Under the pieces are notes generated by a model, which was not told the origin of the DNA, ran no database searches, and saw only the letters and a list, made by a program, of their open reading frames with translations. A DNA stretch of 39,235 nt. Origin: Tubiluchus corallicola (Eukaryota; Priapulida; Priapulimorpha; Priapulimorphida; Tubiluchidae). The stretch's first letter is position 1. Every line of letters starts with the position of its first letter. A program made the translations under genes and the position numbers. Of the stretch, positions 25,143 to 36,756 are shown piece after piece. The stretch lies in NCBI GenBank assembly GCA_030141605.1, contig JAQGDQ010000493.1, forward strand, positions 126,001-165,235, written 5' to 3'.

Positions 25143-25690
25143 AGAAATGCAGTTTTAATTATTCCTCTTTATAAACCTATTGTTCGACCCATTCTGGAAT
25201 ATGCGTCTGTTGTATGGTCACCCCAGTATGCTGCTCTCAAGATTGCTTTTAGAAGAACTCAGGACAGATGTACTCGTCCTGCTAAGGACTTGGATCCCTC
25301 TTCGATTTCTGCTCTTGAGCAAAGGTATGAGACTGTAGATCTTGCGAACTGTTTCAAAATAATTGGCGGTAACATTATTCTGACAGAGACAGACTCTTTC
25401 CAGCCCTCACAGAGTTCTTCGATGTCATGAGTCTAAGTATTTGTGCAACCAGCTAGAACCAACATCAAATCACACTTCTTTGGGCATCGTGTAGTTCAAC
25501 CATGAATGTTTCATCATCAACCATCAGTACTTCGTCGGTTGACAGTTTGAAAAGGCATTTGAGTGAAGACTGTTTACATATAGTTACCGTCTAGGTCCTT
25601 ATTTGTTTGGATAAGGTATTCTTGGATAAACTATTATATGGTTTAAAATGTTTTTGCTGTTGCTATAAACAATAAAACGTTCATATAGTA
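25143..25690 (+). pseudogene. RT C-terminal fragment and 3' UTR of a CR1/Jockey-group non-LTR retrotransposon
   Basis: The frame 25143-25430 contains KPIVRPILEYASVVWSPQYA, then RRTQDRCTR, then SSISALEQRYETVDLANCFK. The pattern LVRPxLEYASxVWSPxxxxxxxxIExVQRRxTR...RRxxxDL is the thumb/C-terminal region of CR1/Jockey-group RTs. After a frameshift the terminal segment appears as STSSVDSLKRHLSEDC and stops at 25592-25594, with a FFGHRVVQP block before it. An AATAAAA near 25670 may be the poly(A) signal. RT catalytic motifs are missing, so this is a 5'-truncated fossil with at least two frame breaks. It is a different lineage from the intact pair at 35-39 kb. Confidence 0.8.
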
Positions 25691-28600
25691 ACGCAATAAT
25701 TATTGAAAGCCTTCGATTTTTAATTTAAAAAAAGGTTATCATTTTGTCCGTTTTAACATGGTATCGTGGTACGCGTCTTTAATCAACAGCTCAAATCTTT
25801 TTGGTTATTTCTATAGCATCAACCTTATTTATAAGTGACTGGTTCATCAGAACAACTGGAGTGTGCAACATTTAAATGACTGTTTCTAAAAATGTGTTCG
25901 ATTCCCTAGTTGTTTCGTTTTCTGTTCTATATACTGAATGCCACATCCATGACACTAAAAACTGTATATTACATACGTAAGACCAACATGGCTGGGAATA
26001 TCCATTCACGGAAAAGTAAACTGGTAACAGATTTTTTGTCAGTACTGATAAAATCAGATTTTACGTTTTTAGTCTCAAAAATGATGGTATTTTGTAGTGT
26101 TGAAATTCTTTTATAATTAGTTCTCTGCTAGGGTAGTTCTATTGAGAAATCTGGAGCGAACAAGGATGACTGTATTGGCAATAACCGTAACTATGTTGGC
26201 AACAGCTATCCTTAGAAAAAACGCGCCTATGAAGGGTGACATAATGAAGACCGAAATGCATTATTAAAATGTTCGTTAACTGGTTTCTAATATACAAATA
26301 AGCCTATTGAAGGTATTCAAAGCACTTGCACGGGGAGAAACGGTAGGGCTTATTAAGTTTAGGCAGAAGCCAATATTTTACAGAAATTGCACCAACAATA
26401 AGGCTGGAGGCGCTCGGGATAGAGGGGGTACAGTGCATGCATGCCTACAAAAATGATTTTTTTTAGAATTAATTTCAAGGAAGCCAGATTTCAGTTGATC
26501 GGAAACAATTTTCCAATAGAGTTCACAGATAAGTCGCTCGAGGGAAAAACTCGATTTATGAGAATCTGTATAAGACACTTTTTGTCTTTACATAGAACGA
26601 CTGTTGATGCAGTATTCATCGCCTGTTACGTGGTTTCTATGTGAATGTTTGTCACCGTTTTAGGACTAGTAAGTTATTTTTAGTCCATGCGTCACTCTAT
26701 TCTCTGTGAAAACGGAAGTGTATACACTCAAAGCCAAAAGTAATTCTCCTCCTCCGTAATTTAATTTGTATGAGTTGTAAATGGTTTCTTCATTCAGTGG
26801 CTTCACTTTCACTGCAAACTGGAAACCACAATTGACCGCCACCCACGCACGCTGATTCACCACACTGCAAATTTGTTAGTGACTTACGTCCGGTTAGGGT
26901 ACACATACACTCTCAGCCATATAATAAACTTGTATTAGCTGAGTTTTTGCAAAACCATAGTTGTATTGACTGCGCTTGTAGAAATTGGTTCCCCGTGCTG
27001 AGTGAGCAATGGTTTTTGCTCATTGCCTGCAAACACGCGGGCTCCCTTATCCGTCAATAAAAGTCATAAAAACATTTCTTATATCCTGTCTAAAATAAAG
27101 ATAGAAATTCCGTTAAGATCTTTAAGACGGCCGAAATATAAGGAGTTACGTCTGCTCAGAATCTAACCACATTAATCACGGTGCAAATCAATTTTGATGT
27201 AATGATAGACTCGTGCACAGCAGTTTACAGCAACGATTTTGTACGTCGCAGGAGATGGACACATAGACAGTGACATAGTTATCTCTCCTATACTATTATT
27301 ATACATGAAATTTTCTTTTATGCTTTGCACAGACTGGTTAAGAAACAATTCGCATTACAAATTTGCAACTGTAATTAAATTTAACTGAATATATAAATCA
27401 ACATTTTACAGTTAAAATGAAGTTTTAAAATATAAAGTGTTTAGCTACTACTAAATGCTTTAATTGAAGTGGGAACAAATAAAAATTTACAGCGATTTGC
27501 TCTTGAAAAGTGCATGGTAATGTTACTTTGCGTGGGAGAAACGCAAATTCTTCTAGTAAGAGGATGAAAGCTGCCTGCCGAACAGTAACATATCATTACA
27601 CAGAAGAGTATGGTCAGGAATCAGATGTTCATTATTCTTATCAACGAACTTTACGCATTTTCTCCTTGATCTTTTCAAATTAATTTTAAGGTAGTTAACA
27701 AAAAGTGAAAAAGGCTAGATGATAGATGGAAACAATCATTTTTGTTATAGACTGTGTAATGTGTATGCGACTGTCTAATGATAATTACGTATGTGGTTCC
27801 TACAAATGCATGTATATACGTATAATTCCTATATGCAATGTGTATATGCAGTATCAACAAGACGAACCGACTTCTCTGAGAGGTTAAATTTGCAATTTTA
27901 ACCTGTTACGTTTGTGATAGTAATTACCGCTAAAAGTTTGCAAACAAAATCGTTAACAAAACTCAAAGTTATAATGCATCTTGTTAACTTTCCGAACATG
28001 TCTTCCCACTACTTCCAGCTACTTTCTTGTTTTGTACACCTTTTTCACGCAGTGTATCTCATTATAAGTAACAATTTTAATTTTTATTAATTGATGAAAC
28101 ATTACTCAGTGAATTATATAAATTTATGAATGTTAATTTTGATTAAACAGTGTAAGTACGCAGCTTGGGGCAAACGTGATTACGTTCATTGGGTGAAGCT
28201 TCACATAATTTGTGTTAAGAGAATACGTCAAAAATTTCTGCTCATTTTATTTAAGTAGTTCACTGTTTAGAATGAATGATTAGTTTGTATTTTAAAATTA
28301 TATAAAAATAGGCCTACTACTCGATTGCTTTGCGAAGATAATTCATTAAATGTCTTGATAAAAGACGGAAGTGACGGCAGACATCGTAATTTATCACATC
28401 ATTAAACTTTCCTTTTATGTGGGCTGGATATAAGTTGCAGCTACTGGCAAAGCTGGGTTTATAATTAATTAACTGACGGATGTAATCATTAATTAAGCAG
28501 TCAAAAGAGTCGTGGCGTCTTAGCAGTAAGTCACCAAATGTAACAATAAATTTAAACCCAACTAATAACATCAGCGTTCCTAGAAACAATAAACTCACGA

Positions 28601-29959
28601 GAAAATGGGATATATTCCGTCAAAAGATTTTACACCACGTCAAGTGATGAGAAGAACTGTAAAAGCGAAAACGGCATACAGTAACAGTAAGCTATAAGCG
28701 ATATTATCAATAACTGTAAACATCAACAACTCCCATCAGTGTATATACTTTTTTATAACTTTTGCAATGGTTTAAAACTGCAATATAGCCCCCAGTTTCG
28801 TTAATTGTTTGTAGGGTTGAGTAATTTGTAAATATTCGAGTGTATGTAAATTTATAAAACTGAGCTTTAAAAACTCACTTTCTAGAAATGCATAAAGCCA
28901 ACCATACGGAAACAAACAATTTAATCTTTTCCAGGAAATTTAGTCATCCAGAAAGTTTCCCAAACCCATTATTGTTGGAGCTGCGATGATTTTGCTAAAT
29001 TAAAAAGTAAGCGAAACAAAATAACTGTTTTCCTAAAACCATGTTCCTTGCCATATGAATACAACTCTACCAAATTCGTGCAACTGTTTTTGCACCGGAC
29101 GTAGTCGGTGCCAAATGTTGTTGTTGTTCTTGTTGTGTATACTTCATAAAATGCTAAAGTGCAGGTCTCATGCACATGTACACTGGGGAACTAGGGATAC
29201 AGTAGCAGAGAGCGTTCTCCACTTTTTTCTATTTGGGGGTGCGTTTGGATTTGAAGCTACCTCACAAAAATAACAAACTAATGCTACTTCTCTGCCATTT
29301 CGGTGTCGACATCTAAGTATGCATACCGATGGCAAAACCTAGCCGTTTTCCCCAAAGAGGGTTTGCAGTGGTAACAGAGGAGGTAATGAAAGGATATCTG
29401 TTTCAATAAAAAAACTAAAAACATTTTCTCATTATATATACCCAAAAATCATACTCTTTCTGTATGTAACGTACAAGCATTAAAGTTTGCCATGCATATT
29501 ATTATTGGTGTAGCTAGCTATAGTGTGGTAATACCTAAATGAAACCCATGCCACGAAGTTTTGTTAATTCACCAAATCAAATGCCAAGAAACTTAAATAA
29601 CATTCATAAAAAAGCACGTCATCACAATTATTTTTTATTTTTAACATTTTTGCATCTTTGCTACAAAAATACATTGTTTTATTCATAGTGCAACATAAGT
29701 TTATGTGGCTTGTCATTCAGTCAATAATTAAAGGTAGATTGTTATACTTATATAGGTATACTATATAAGTAGTATATAGGCTAATAACACGGCTGCTAGA
29801 GCACGACAGTGGCAGACAGGTTCTATTTATTACTGCTGCTAGCATTACCAAATAATTAGATATTCAACAAATTGATATCTTATTAAAAGAATAAACTGTA
29901 ATAATATACTTCAAAAGGAATACTGTAAATGTAATCGTTAAATGACTATAAGGTTAAAG
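25691..29959. other. Long non-coding stretch, no gene supported
   Basis: The most protein-like frame is on the minus strand at 28317-28598 (93 codons, hydrophobic start, then IRQLINYKPSFASSCNLYPA). It begins at a GTG, not ATG, and TTGTTTCTAG just inside could be a splice acceptor. Several frames of this length are expected by chance. A frame at 26441-26644 on the plus strand follows a T-rich acceptor-like TTTTTTTTAG, but overlaps an equally good minus frame. TAGGCCTAC occurs at 28309. No repeats of note. Confidence 0.4.
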
Positions 29960-30252
29960 TGAAAGCCATGCAGCTGCATAATTATTATACATCAATTGAA
30001 GCAATGAGGATATATTTCAAGATATTTTGAGGTCTCTTTACAAAATGCTTCATTGCATCTGCAAAACATGTAAGAAAACTGCTGTTTACAGTTTATAGTT
30101 TATAAGGAATAAAGTAAATGTTACAAAGCATAAATTATAGCAGTTTTATCATACAGTTTACAAGATGAATGAAGTCCAGTGTAAAAAAATACATGAAATA
30201 TCTTGAAATAAATTTTTAGTACTTCATTAGATATACAGCTGCATGGCTTTCA
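29960..30252. mobile_element. 293-bp palindromic MITE (foldback element)
   Basis: The ends TGAAAGCCATGCAGCTG (29960-29976) and CAGCTGCATGGCTTTCA (30236-30252) are exact reverse complements. The inverted symmetry continues inward: ATTTCAAGATATTT, TTACA, CTTCATT.CATCT and AAAACTGCT all recur in order in the other arm, giving arms of about 125-140 bases that nearly meet. No coding frame. The flanks GGTTAAAG and TTTAGCAG do not give a clear target duplication. Superfamily unknown. Confidence 0.75.
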
Positions 30253-30494
30253 TTTAGCAGACATGTACATACCTGTACGTAGTATACCCCAAAAATTGAT
30301 ATTACTAACTGCTCTACATGTAAATTTCACCCAACATCTGCCCTAAAAAAGCAAAAAAGTGCCGCCTTGATAGATACTTAATATAAAATGTTTACAGAAA
30401 TTACATCATCTCAGTTGAAAATCGAAACTAAAGGCAGTACTGATACAAACCTATCATCAGAAAAAGGCTTACACTAAAGCTATAATTTTGAATA
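30253..30494. other. Intergenic sequence downstream of the minus-strand gene
   Basis: AT-rich, no feature seen. It lies between the MITE and the poly(A) signal of the gene at 30818-31679. Confidence 0.4.
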
Positions 30495-30500
30495 TTTATT
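30495..30500 (-). terminator. Candidate poly(A) signal AATAAA
   Basis: Minus-strand AATAAA about 320 bases beyond the stop codon of the 30818-31679 exon, a plausible 3' UTR length. An alternative site was not ruled out. Confidence 0.4.
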
Positions 30501-30817
30501 TGAAACATTGAATAAACTAAACAAATTTTAAACAGCAAATTGCATTTTGATGATTCCAATGACCAAAATTTTTGTTAATTCATCACCTTCATCATCATAT
30601 GCCCATTATCTGTATTTTGTAGACACTGGCCAAGCAGAATTCTAAAATAAAAAATCTGCCCTCAAGACAGGTGAATACAGCAATCAACCCAGTAAAAAGC
30701 TAGGCACTGCTGTACTAGTGCCTTAGCAGCACCACTCTGAACAACTTTTAAAGACCAAAGTGCATTTTAACGATTCAAAGAGTTTAAAATTTGTATAGTT
30801 ACTGAACTAGATAAATG

Positions 30818-31679
30818 TCAGCTCAAGTGTCTGTGAACAGTATGGTGTGCCTTTCGATTCAGTCTGGAATAGCCATTCAGATAATGCCTTGCATCATTCC
30901 AAATGTAGTTATCACGATAACCATTACTGTCAATTACATTCCTCGGCAACTGATAATGCTTATTTTGCCAGCCACCTCTATGTTGAAAGACATCTCTATG
31001 ACTAGAGTAGTGATAGGGATGGAATTGTCGGACATTTCTTGCATCCATATTGGCAAATCTTGGTGGCGTGAAGTAACCACTTTCTTCTTTGTATGGAGTT
31101 CTTTCCCGATCTTCTTCGGAATGGTATCTTCTGCTGCTACTGCAGGTTCGTGAATCCATATCACTGTACAGAATTGGCTTCCTATTGTCCCCATGAGATT
31201 GTGTTCTATTATAATGGGAATCACCTTCCCAAATTTCATCTGGAGAACTCTGATGCCTTCTGCTTTTGTACGAAATAGATTGGTAATCACCAGCGCTGTA
31301 CACTTGATGTCTTGCGTGGTCTCTAGAAGCTGGTTTCCATTCCTTATCATCGCAGTTCCTTAAAATACAGTGATCAATTCTTTCGTTGGGCCCATTGTTT
31401 CTTTGGCACATCTCACGATACTGAACAATTTCAGATGGGTCACTAAACCAAGAGTTGTCACTGACATTACTACTGTATAAATCTCTCCAAAACTGACTAG
31501 TGTTATAAGTGTGATAAATATGTTGGGGGAATCGATCATTGTCAATAAACACCTCTCTGGTATCGATTTGGTTGTCGGAAATGTCACTCGGTCCAGTACA
31601 GCTGTTGCACCTGTGCGCATCATTGCCATTGTCATCGTCGTCGCTATCATTGTCATCTTCAGTACTGCCAACCAAGCTA
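30818..31679 (-). CDS. Terminal coding exon of an unidentified gene (acidic, then R/H/Y/S-rich)
   Basis: About 287 codons are open on the minus strand down to the stop at 30818. That is far longer than chance allows in this AT-rich DNA (by my estimate, stops fall at roughly 7% of codons). A strong acceptor, CGCTTTTTTTCAG|TAGCTTGG, sits at 31680, so the exon starts at 31679 in phase 2. The 27 residues that could be read before it are intron sequence. The product begins with a short acidic stretch (STEDDNDSDDDDNGND), then is rich in Arg, His, Tyr, Ser and Asp (for example SHRDVFQHRGGW), with no membrane segment or known catalytic motif. It looks intrinsically disordered. I do not recognise the family; an RNA-associated or nuclear role is only a guess from composition. 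A poly(A) signal lies 320 bases downstream. Confidence 0.65.
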
Positions 31680-31976
31680 CTGAAAAAAAGCGATAAAAAA
31701 AACGTAAAACAGAGCTGCAGTGTGCAGTATATGTTTATTTGTACAAAGACACCTACATCCACGAAAAGGAACTAATTAGCAAGTTAAGGCAACAAGACAC
31801 TTTTTCTAAGAATTACACAAAATCGCTAGTTCCAACAGACATGGTGTTTGCACACGACCACATTGAAACAAGATTACAGTCAATCACAAGAGAAAATCCC
31901 AACAAAACAACAAAACCAATAATAGCTGTTAAACACCACACGGTGATGATTGGTCAACACACAAACAAGAGAACTG

Positions 31977-32191
31977 TCACGAACCTTGACCCCCAAAGGT
32001 GCAGTTTACGCAAATCTGTTTTCCTAATTGAATTGGGTTATGGGCAGTAGGTCTAAATACCCAGAGAAACAAAAACATGAATGTCACGTATAAGACTGGG
32101 GCTAACAAATAAATGAAAACAGAATGAGACGACCGTATCACCACACTGGCAGCTATATCAATGGAAATCAGATTCCTCGATACAAAGCACC
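31977..32191 (-). other. Open frame with a membrane-like segment behind an acceptor (doubtful)
   Basis: On the minus strand, TTTTCTACCCCAG|GG at 32192 is a good acceptor. It is followed by 70 open codons with a hydrophobic run (VFIYLLAPVLYVTFMFLFLW) and a stop at 31977. Such frames are expected by chance, and an open frame also lies opposite on the plus strand (31739-32050). It could be an alternative last exon. I give it little weight. Confidence 0.15.
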
Positions 32192-32257
32192 CTGGGGTAG
32201 AAAATTTCTGTTATTAAACATCTAAAGCTAGTAAACATCAACATCAAGATTATACAC

Positions 32258-32313
32258 TCAACTTCAAAGATGTCACTAAACTTAAAACTGGAGTCCTCGA
32301 ATTCTGTCTGAAG
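32258..32313 (-). CDS. Possible 56-nt internal exon of the 30818-31679 gene
   Basis: On the minus strand CAATTCCAG|CTTCAGACAG opens a frame reading LQTEFEDSSFKFSDIFEV, which can end at GTTGA|GTGTAT in phase 2, the phase needed by the exon at 31679. The donor is weak. Support comes from acidic, protein-like content and the phase match only. Confidence 0.25.
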
Positions 32314-32478
32314 CTGGAATTGCCCGAAAGCATTTGAGTCAACACCGTGGTGCAGGCATGGACATACCACGCTAATGATCTTGTACAACACACAGGAAAG
32401 GGTCGAATTTTACTGCTCGATTGACTAAACTGAAAAGCTGACGATTAATTTGAGAAGATCAGGTAAATCCGGCATTAC

Positions 32479-32553
32479 GTAACCCCTAAGACACTCCACA
32501 GGATACGTAGCATTGTCCCACTCGGCTTGTGCTTGTAACTTGACCTCTTCTTC
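32479..32553 (-). CDS. Possible 75-nt internal exon (EEEVKLQAQAEWDNATYPVE...)
   Basis: Minus strand. GTGCCTCTCACCAACACAG|GAAGAAGAG is a convincing acceptor. The frame EEEVKLQAQAEWDNATYPVE then CLRGY reads like real protein. A donor TTAC|GTAATG closes it in phase 0, fitting both neighbours. Alternatively the exon is terminal and continues through MPDLPDLLKLIVSFSV to a stop at 32425. The frame is also open upstream to 32637, with another acceptor (GTCTACAG) at 32612. Family not recognised. Confidence 0.35.
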
Positions 32554-32970
32554 CTGTGTTGGTGAGAGGCACAAGCTACGCATTACTCTCAGGAAAACGT
32601 TCGAAGACCAGCTGTAGACGCTACTAATATATGGGTACTAAACACTACACAAATCGTAATTTGTATTGGTTCAGCTACCAGTGGTGCTATAAATCCATTT
32701 CTTACTTAAATTTTGTTTGAAGAGGCCTCCGAGCATGATTTGTCCAAACTGGAAGCAGGCTGTAGTTCTTTTGGTCCTCTCTTCAAAATACTGCAGACCC
32801 TTACAGCATCCGAACACTGTAACTGATGCAATTATAGGCAAGTCAACTGTTAACTGTTGGTAAATACTTGTTTGACTTTTGGCTTACTATGATTCTTATT
32901 ACACAACTATTAGGAATAAAATTGCGACAGTTTTGCTGTGTTGACACTTGGAAGTCTTTGTGGTGACAAT

Positions 32971-33022
32971 GGCAACAACAAAAACAACAACAACAATAGC
33001 AGTAGCAACAACAACAATAGCG
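32971..33022. repeat. (AAC)n trinucleotide microsatellite
   Basis: Interrupted AAC units with AAT and AGC variants. It would lie within an intron if the minus-strand gene model holds. Confidence 0.8.
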
Positions 33023-33592
33023 ATAACATTGACAAAACAACTATGTTAACAAGTATAGTAGCAGGAACTTCCACAAGTCAATACTGATATTTTCAATCTC
33101 AGGTTATATGTTGCCATGAGGCCCAATGATACTAATAAAGTTTCCAGGAAAAATAATTTCTCTTTAATTCTAATAACTTAATACCAATAATGTTACTAAC
33201 TACAGTAACAGAGGGAACAACAATGACAATAATAGCAAAAAGAGCAATAACATCAACCTCATTCTGCTCATTTGAAAATCTTGATACAAATTGATTTAAA
33301 AAATGTTTAATCTTAACAGTTATTCAACTTGTTAAATAAGCCTATATCTATACTCAAAGCTCACTATGTACTGTGTATAATAATGCCAACACCAATTATT
33401 AGTTTGAGCCGGTGTGTGACTCTTTTTTCGAAAAGACCACTAATGAACCCTTGAGATCAGCATTTTCTAAATTAACAACAGTTCTCTTTGCTGTGTCACA
33501 ATGCCACATTCTAGACCCCACGCTAGTTTTTTGCTTCGACCATTGTCCACAGGCAGGTCAAGAGCCGCAGACGTAGGCTCATCTGGGCTCAC

Positions 33593-33640
33593 CTTTTGCA
33601 CACGTTTCCGCCGAAGAATACTGAAGAGTGTTTTAAGCAT
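33593..33640 (-). CDS. Possible first coding exon (MLKTLFSILRRKRVQK)
   Basis: Minus strand. From an ATG at 33640 the frame reads 16 residues, hydrophobic then basic, and ends at AAAAG|GTGAGC, a strong donor, in phase 0. The frame is open upstream to an in-frame TGA at 33692-33694, as expected for a 5' UTR. The surrounding ~200 bases are richer in CpG than their neighbours, which suits a 5' exon. Phase 0 matches the acceptor at 32553. No homology was recognised. Confidence 0.3.
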
Positions 33641-33691
33641 GCTTAAAGACGTGCCATATGGAGACCGAGGGGCATTATCTCCATCCCGGGT

Positions 33692-34802
33692 TCAGTTGAG
33701 TTGATACTGTTTACTGAGATGGGTAAATACTAGAGGACAATGGTAACAGCCTTGACACGAAAATCCCCAGAAATCTGCTGCTTGCCTCTTTTAACCTGTC
33801 TTGTCCCAAACATTACGCCAGCCTGGACTGCGTTTCATTAACTGAGCTCATTGTCCTCTGTTGACACAACAGATTTTGGAACAGTAGAGGAAGAAGAAGA
33901 AAATACAATCAATGCTTATTGCCATCCATTCGGCAACAAATGATTTCTGTTAGTTGTTGCCAGTCGGCGGTTCCTAGATTTTTTTGTTCCATGACCTGTA
34001 TTAATGACCTTTCACATCTGCGTTATTTGTGTTCAAATTTTTAGACTTACAGAACTCAGGCTCATTTCTGTATGTCACTCCTTTGATTTCAGAGCTACCT
34101 TGACTATCAAGACTTCTTTGGCCAAATTACAACCTTGAAGAAAAGTGTTAAGGTTTATCTTAGTTAAAAAGTGAAAAACAAAAGTGATTTTGATATCATT
34201 TTCTCATTATAATTACTGAAAATCTTTTGTTGTTCTGGAATAACATGATGTCACAGACACAGCAATTTTTTAAAAACACATGATTTGATATTAAGCTATT
34301 AGAGTTGAATAGAGATTATTGCTCCTATTAGTATCATTGAGCCTCATGGCAACAAAGAACCTGAGATTGAAAGCATCAGTGCAATGAAAGGTATCGTAAG
34401 AACATGATTCTCAGATGTAGTTGAAAAACCTGGTAATAGTAGTTGTAGTGGAAAGTCATCAGCAGTAATAATAATAATTAATGTTGTTTTTTATTTATTT
34501 TTCACATAATCCATAGTACAGAAAAGTACAAAGACAAGCAGTTAAAATTAATTAAAAATTGTACAGAAACCTAAAAACTGTAGCAGAATTAAATTACAAA
34601 GTATAAAAAGAGAGAAGTTAGGTTATGCTTTAAAAACACAAGACGATGATGAAGATCTGGTTACATTTCTCGACACATGCTGTAATGCATTGTGAATACA
34701 GAACCAGAGAAGTCAAGAACAAGTGACTGTTTCACCAAGCATGTATTCTGATTCCCAGAGATTACTGGTTTTCCACCAAGCTCTGTGGTTTATACAAACT
34801 GA
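33692..34802. other. Non-coding stretch between the gene candidate and the retrotransposon pair
   Basis: No frame of note. An ATAATAATAATT run lies near 34470. If the minus-strand gene model is right, its promoter would be here, but I see no clear TATA box or CpG block beyond that around 33520-33700. Confidence 0.4.
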
Positions 34803-34996
34803 CTAAACTTTACTTGCCATGTACCAGCATTGATAATCACTGATAGAAGACTTGATGGAGATGATCAATCAGTCTTCTTTCGCATGCAGGAACTGTAAAG
34901 CCTGTTGGAAGTTGTGTTTTGCGTCAGTTTTGCAAGTTTTACAAAGTTGCTGGTGCAGTAGTGACCCCATAGTAAACCTGACATTGTTTTGCAACA

Positions 34997-36756
34997 ATAC
35001 ACAAAAAAATATAAAAAAAACTATGATTTAATTAATATGGCCGTGGGTATATGAATTCGGAATTAGTGTGTATGTTGTCGTACTGGTGTGATGGTATTTC
35101 ATATCTGGTTAATATTAGTGATTTTAATTTTGTTTTAAATGCTGATAGGGACTTGATTTGTTTAACCTGTAATGGTAGAGAATTCCAAAGTAAAATTGCT
35201 TGTTTGATTACAGAGTTCGTTCCATAGTGGGTATTTGTCCTAATTTGTTTTAGATTGCTTGTTCTGGAATTAACGATAGGATTTGGAAAAAAGGTAAATC
35301 TGTTATTCTGGAATGGTTTGCTGATGTTGTTAATGTATTTAAATATAAAAAGCAGAGTAAAATATTCTTTGTGTGCTTCAATGATTGGGAATTTTAAAGT
35401 TTTTCTCAGGTTAGTTGTTGAAGCTTTGAATTTTTGTCTACCTGCCTTGTGTTTGTATGAGTACCCAGCTATGTATCTCAATGCATAGTTTTGAAGGAGA
35501 TTTAATTTTAAGTAATTTTCTCTTTTGGTTTTTTGAAGTAGCGTACATCCATATAAGAAGTGTGGTAGAACTAAAGTTTTATATATTAGTGTTTTAGTTT
35601 CCTTTGTTAGTTGCCCTTTAACTTGTCGGAGATATGATGTGCTAGATGCCATTTTTGTGTATATGTTATTAAAGTGATCATCCCATGAAAGATTATTGTC
35701 TACTTGTATGCCCAGGAATTTAACATTGTTAGTTTGTTTGATTACAGCATTATCTATTGTCAAAGTGGTTGATGATGCATCATTAGTATTTAATGAGGGT
35801 GACAGTATCATGAATTCTGTTTTGTCATTATTCATTTTTAGCTTGTAATGACTAAATGCCATATTTATATTTTTTATATCTTCTTCTAAATAATTTTTTG
35901 CAGTTTGGACATTTTCATGGGCTATGTAGATTGTAGTGTCATCAGCGTATTGCGTTATTTGTGAGTGTTTTAATACACTGGATATGTTGTTTATATATAG
36001 GCAAAATAATAACGGACCTAGTAGTGTTCCTTGCGGTATACCTCTGTTTAACGTGGCCCAGTCAGAAAAGTTGGTTGTATCTAACTTTACTCGTTGTTGT
36101 CTATCTTTGAGATAATTTTGTATCAGTTTTAACGATATCGAATCTAATCCGATTTGTTTTAAATTATCGTAAAGTAGTTCGTGATTAATGCTATCGAAAG
36201 CTTTACTTAAATCCAAAAATGCTGCTAAAATGTATTGCTTGTTGTCTAAACTATGTCTCCAATTTTCTGTTGTGTGTATTAGGGCGTCAATGGTTGAATG
36301 GTGTTTACGGAAGCCAAACTGATGTTTTGATAAAAGTTCATGTTTATTTACATATGAATTTATCTGATCATAAATTACCCTTTCCCAAACTTTGCCGAAA
36401 CAATGGATTACGGAAATTGGGCGATAATTCATGGGATCACATTTTGGATCTTTTTTATGGATTGGAGTCACGTTTGCCATTTTACATACCGTTGGAAATT
36501 CGCCTCTCATAATTATCTGATTAGCAATGTAAGTCATATGCGGGGCTATTACAGATGCGCTATCTTTTAGAATTTTGATAGGAATATCTGATGGTCCACT
36601 CCCTTTGTTGGAACTTAGGTTATTTAATATGTCGTTAATTTCTCCTACTGTGACGCTTTTGAATGAGAATACTGTGTTAGACGATTTGTTTTTTAATTTA
36701 TTAATTATATTATTGCTAATATGAGAAGCCACTCCCTTAAAATTTCCAAGATTCAG
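34997..36756 (-). repeat. Left arm of 1.76-kb near-perfect inverted repeat
   Basis: Reverse complement of 37289-39049. By eye I see one C/T difference at the inner end, a two-base AC/TG difference (35468-35475 region), and length changes in two T-runs at the outer end. Confidence 0.9.

Noticed and set aside
28317-28598. 93-codon minus-strand frame with a hydrophobic start
   Set aside because: It has no ATG start and no linked exon, and several frames of this length are expected by chance.
30815-31153. Plus-strand frame of 112 codons opposite the terminal exon
   Set aside because: It is antisense to a 287-codon frame with an acceptor; a long coding exon often leaves such shadows.
35255-36512. 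Plus-strand frames inside the minus-strand RT (and their mirror images at 37533-38790)
   Set aside because: They are antisense shadows of the RT frame, duplicated because the arms are duplicated.
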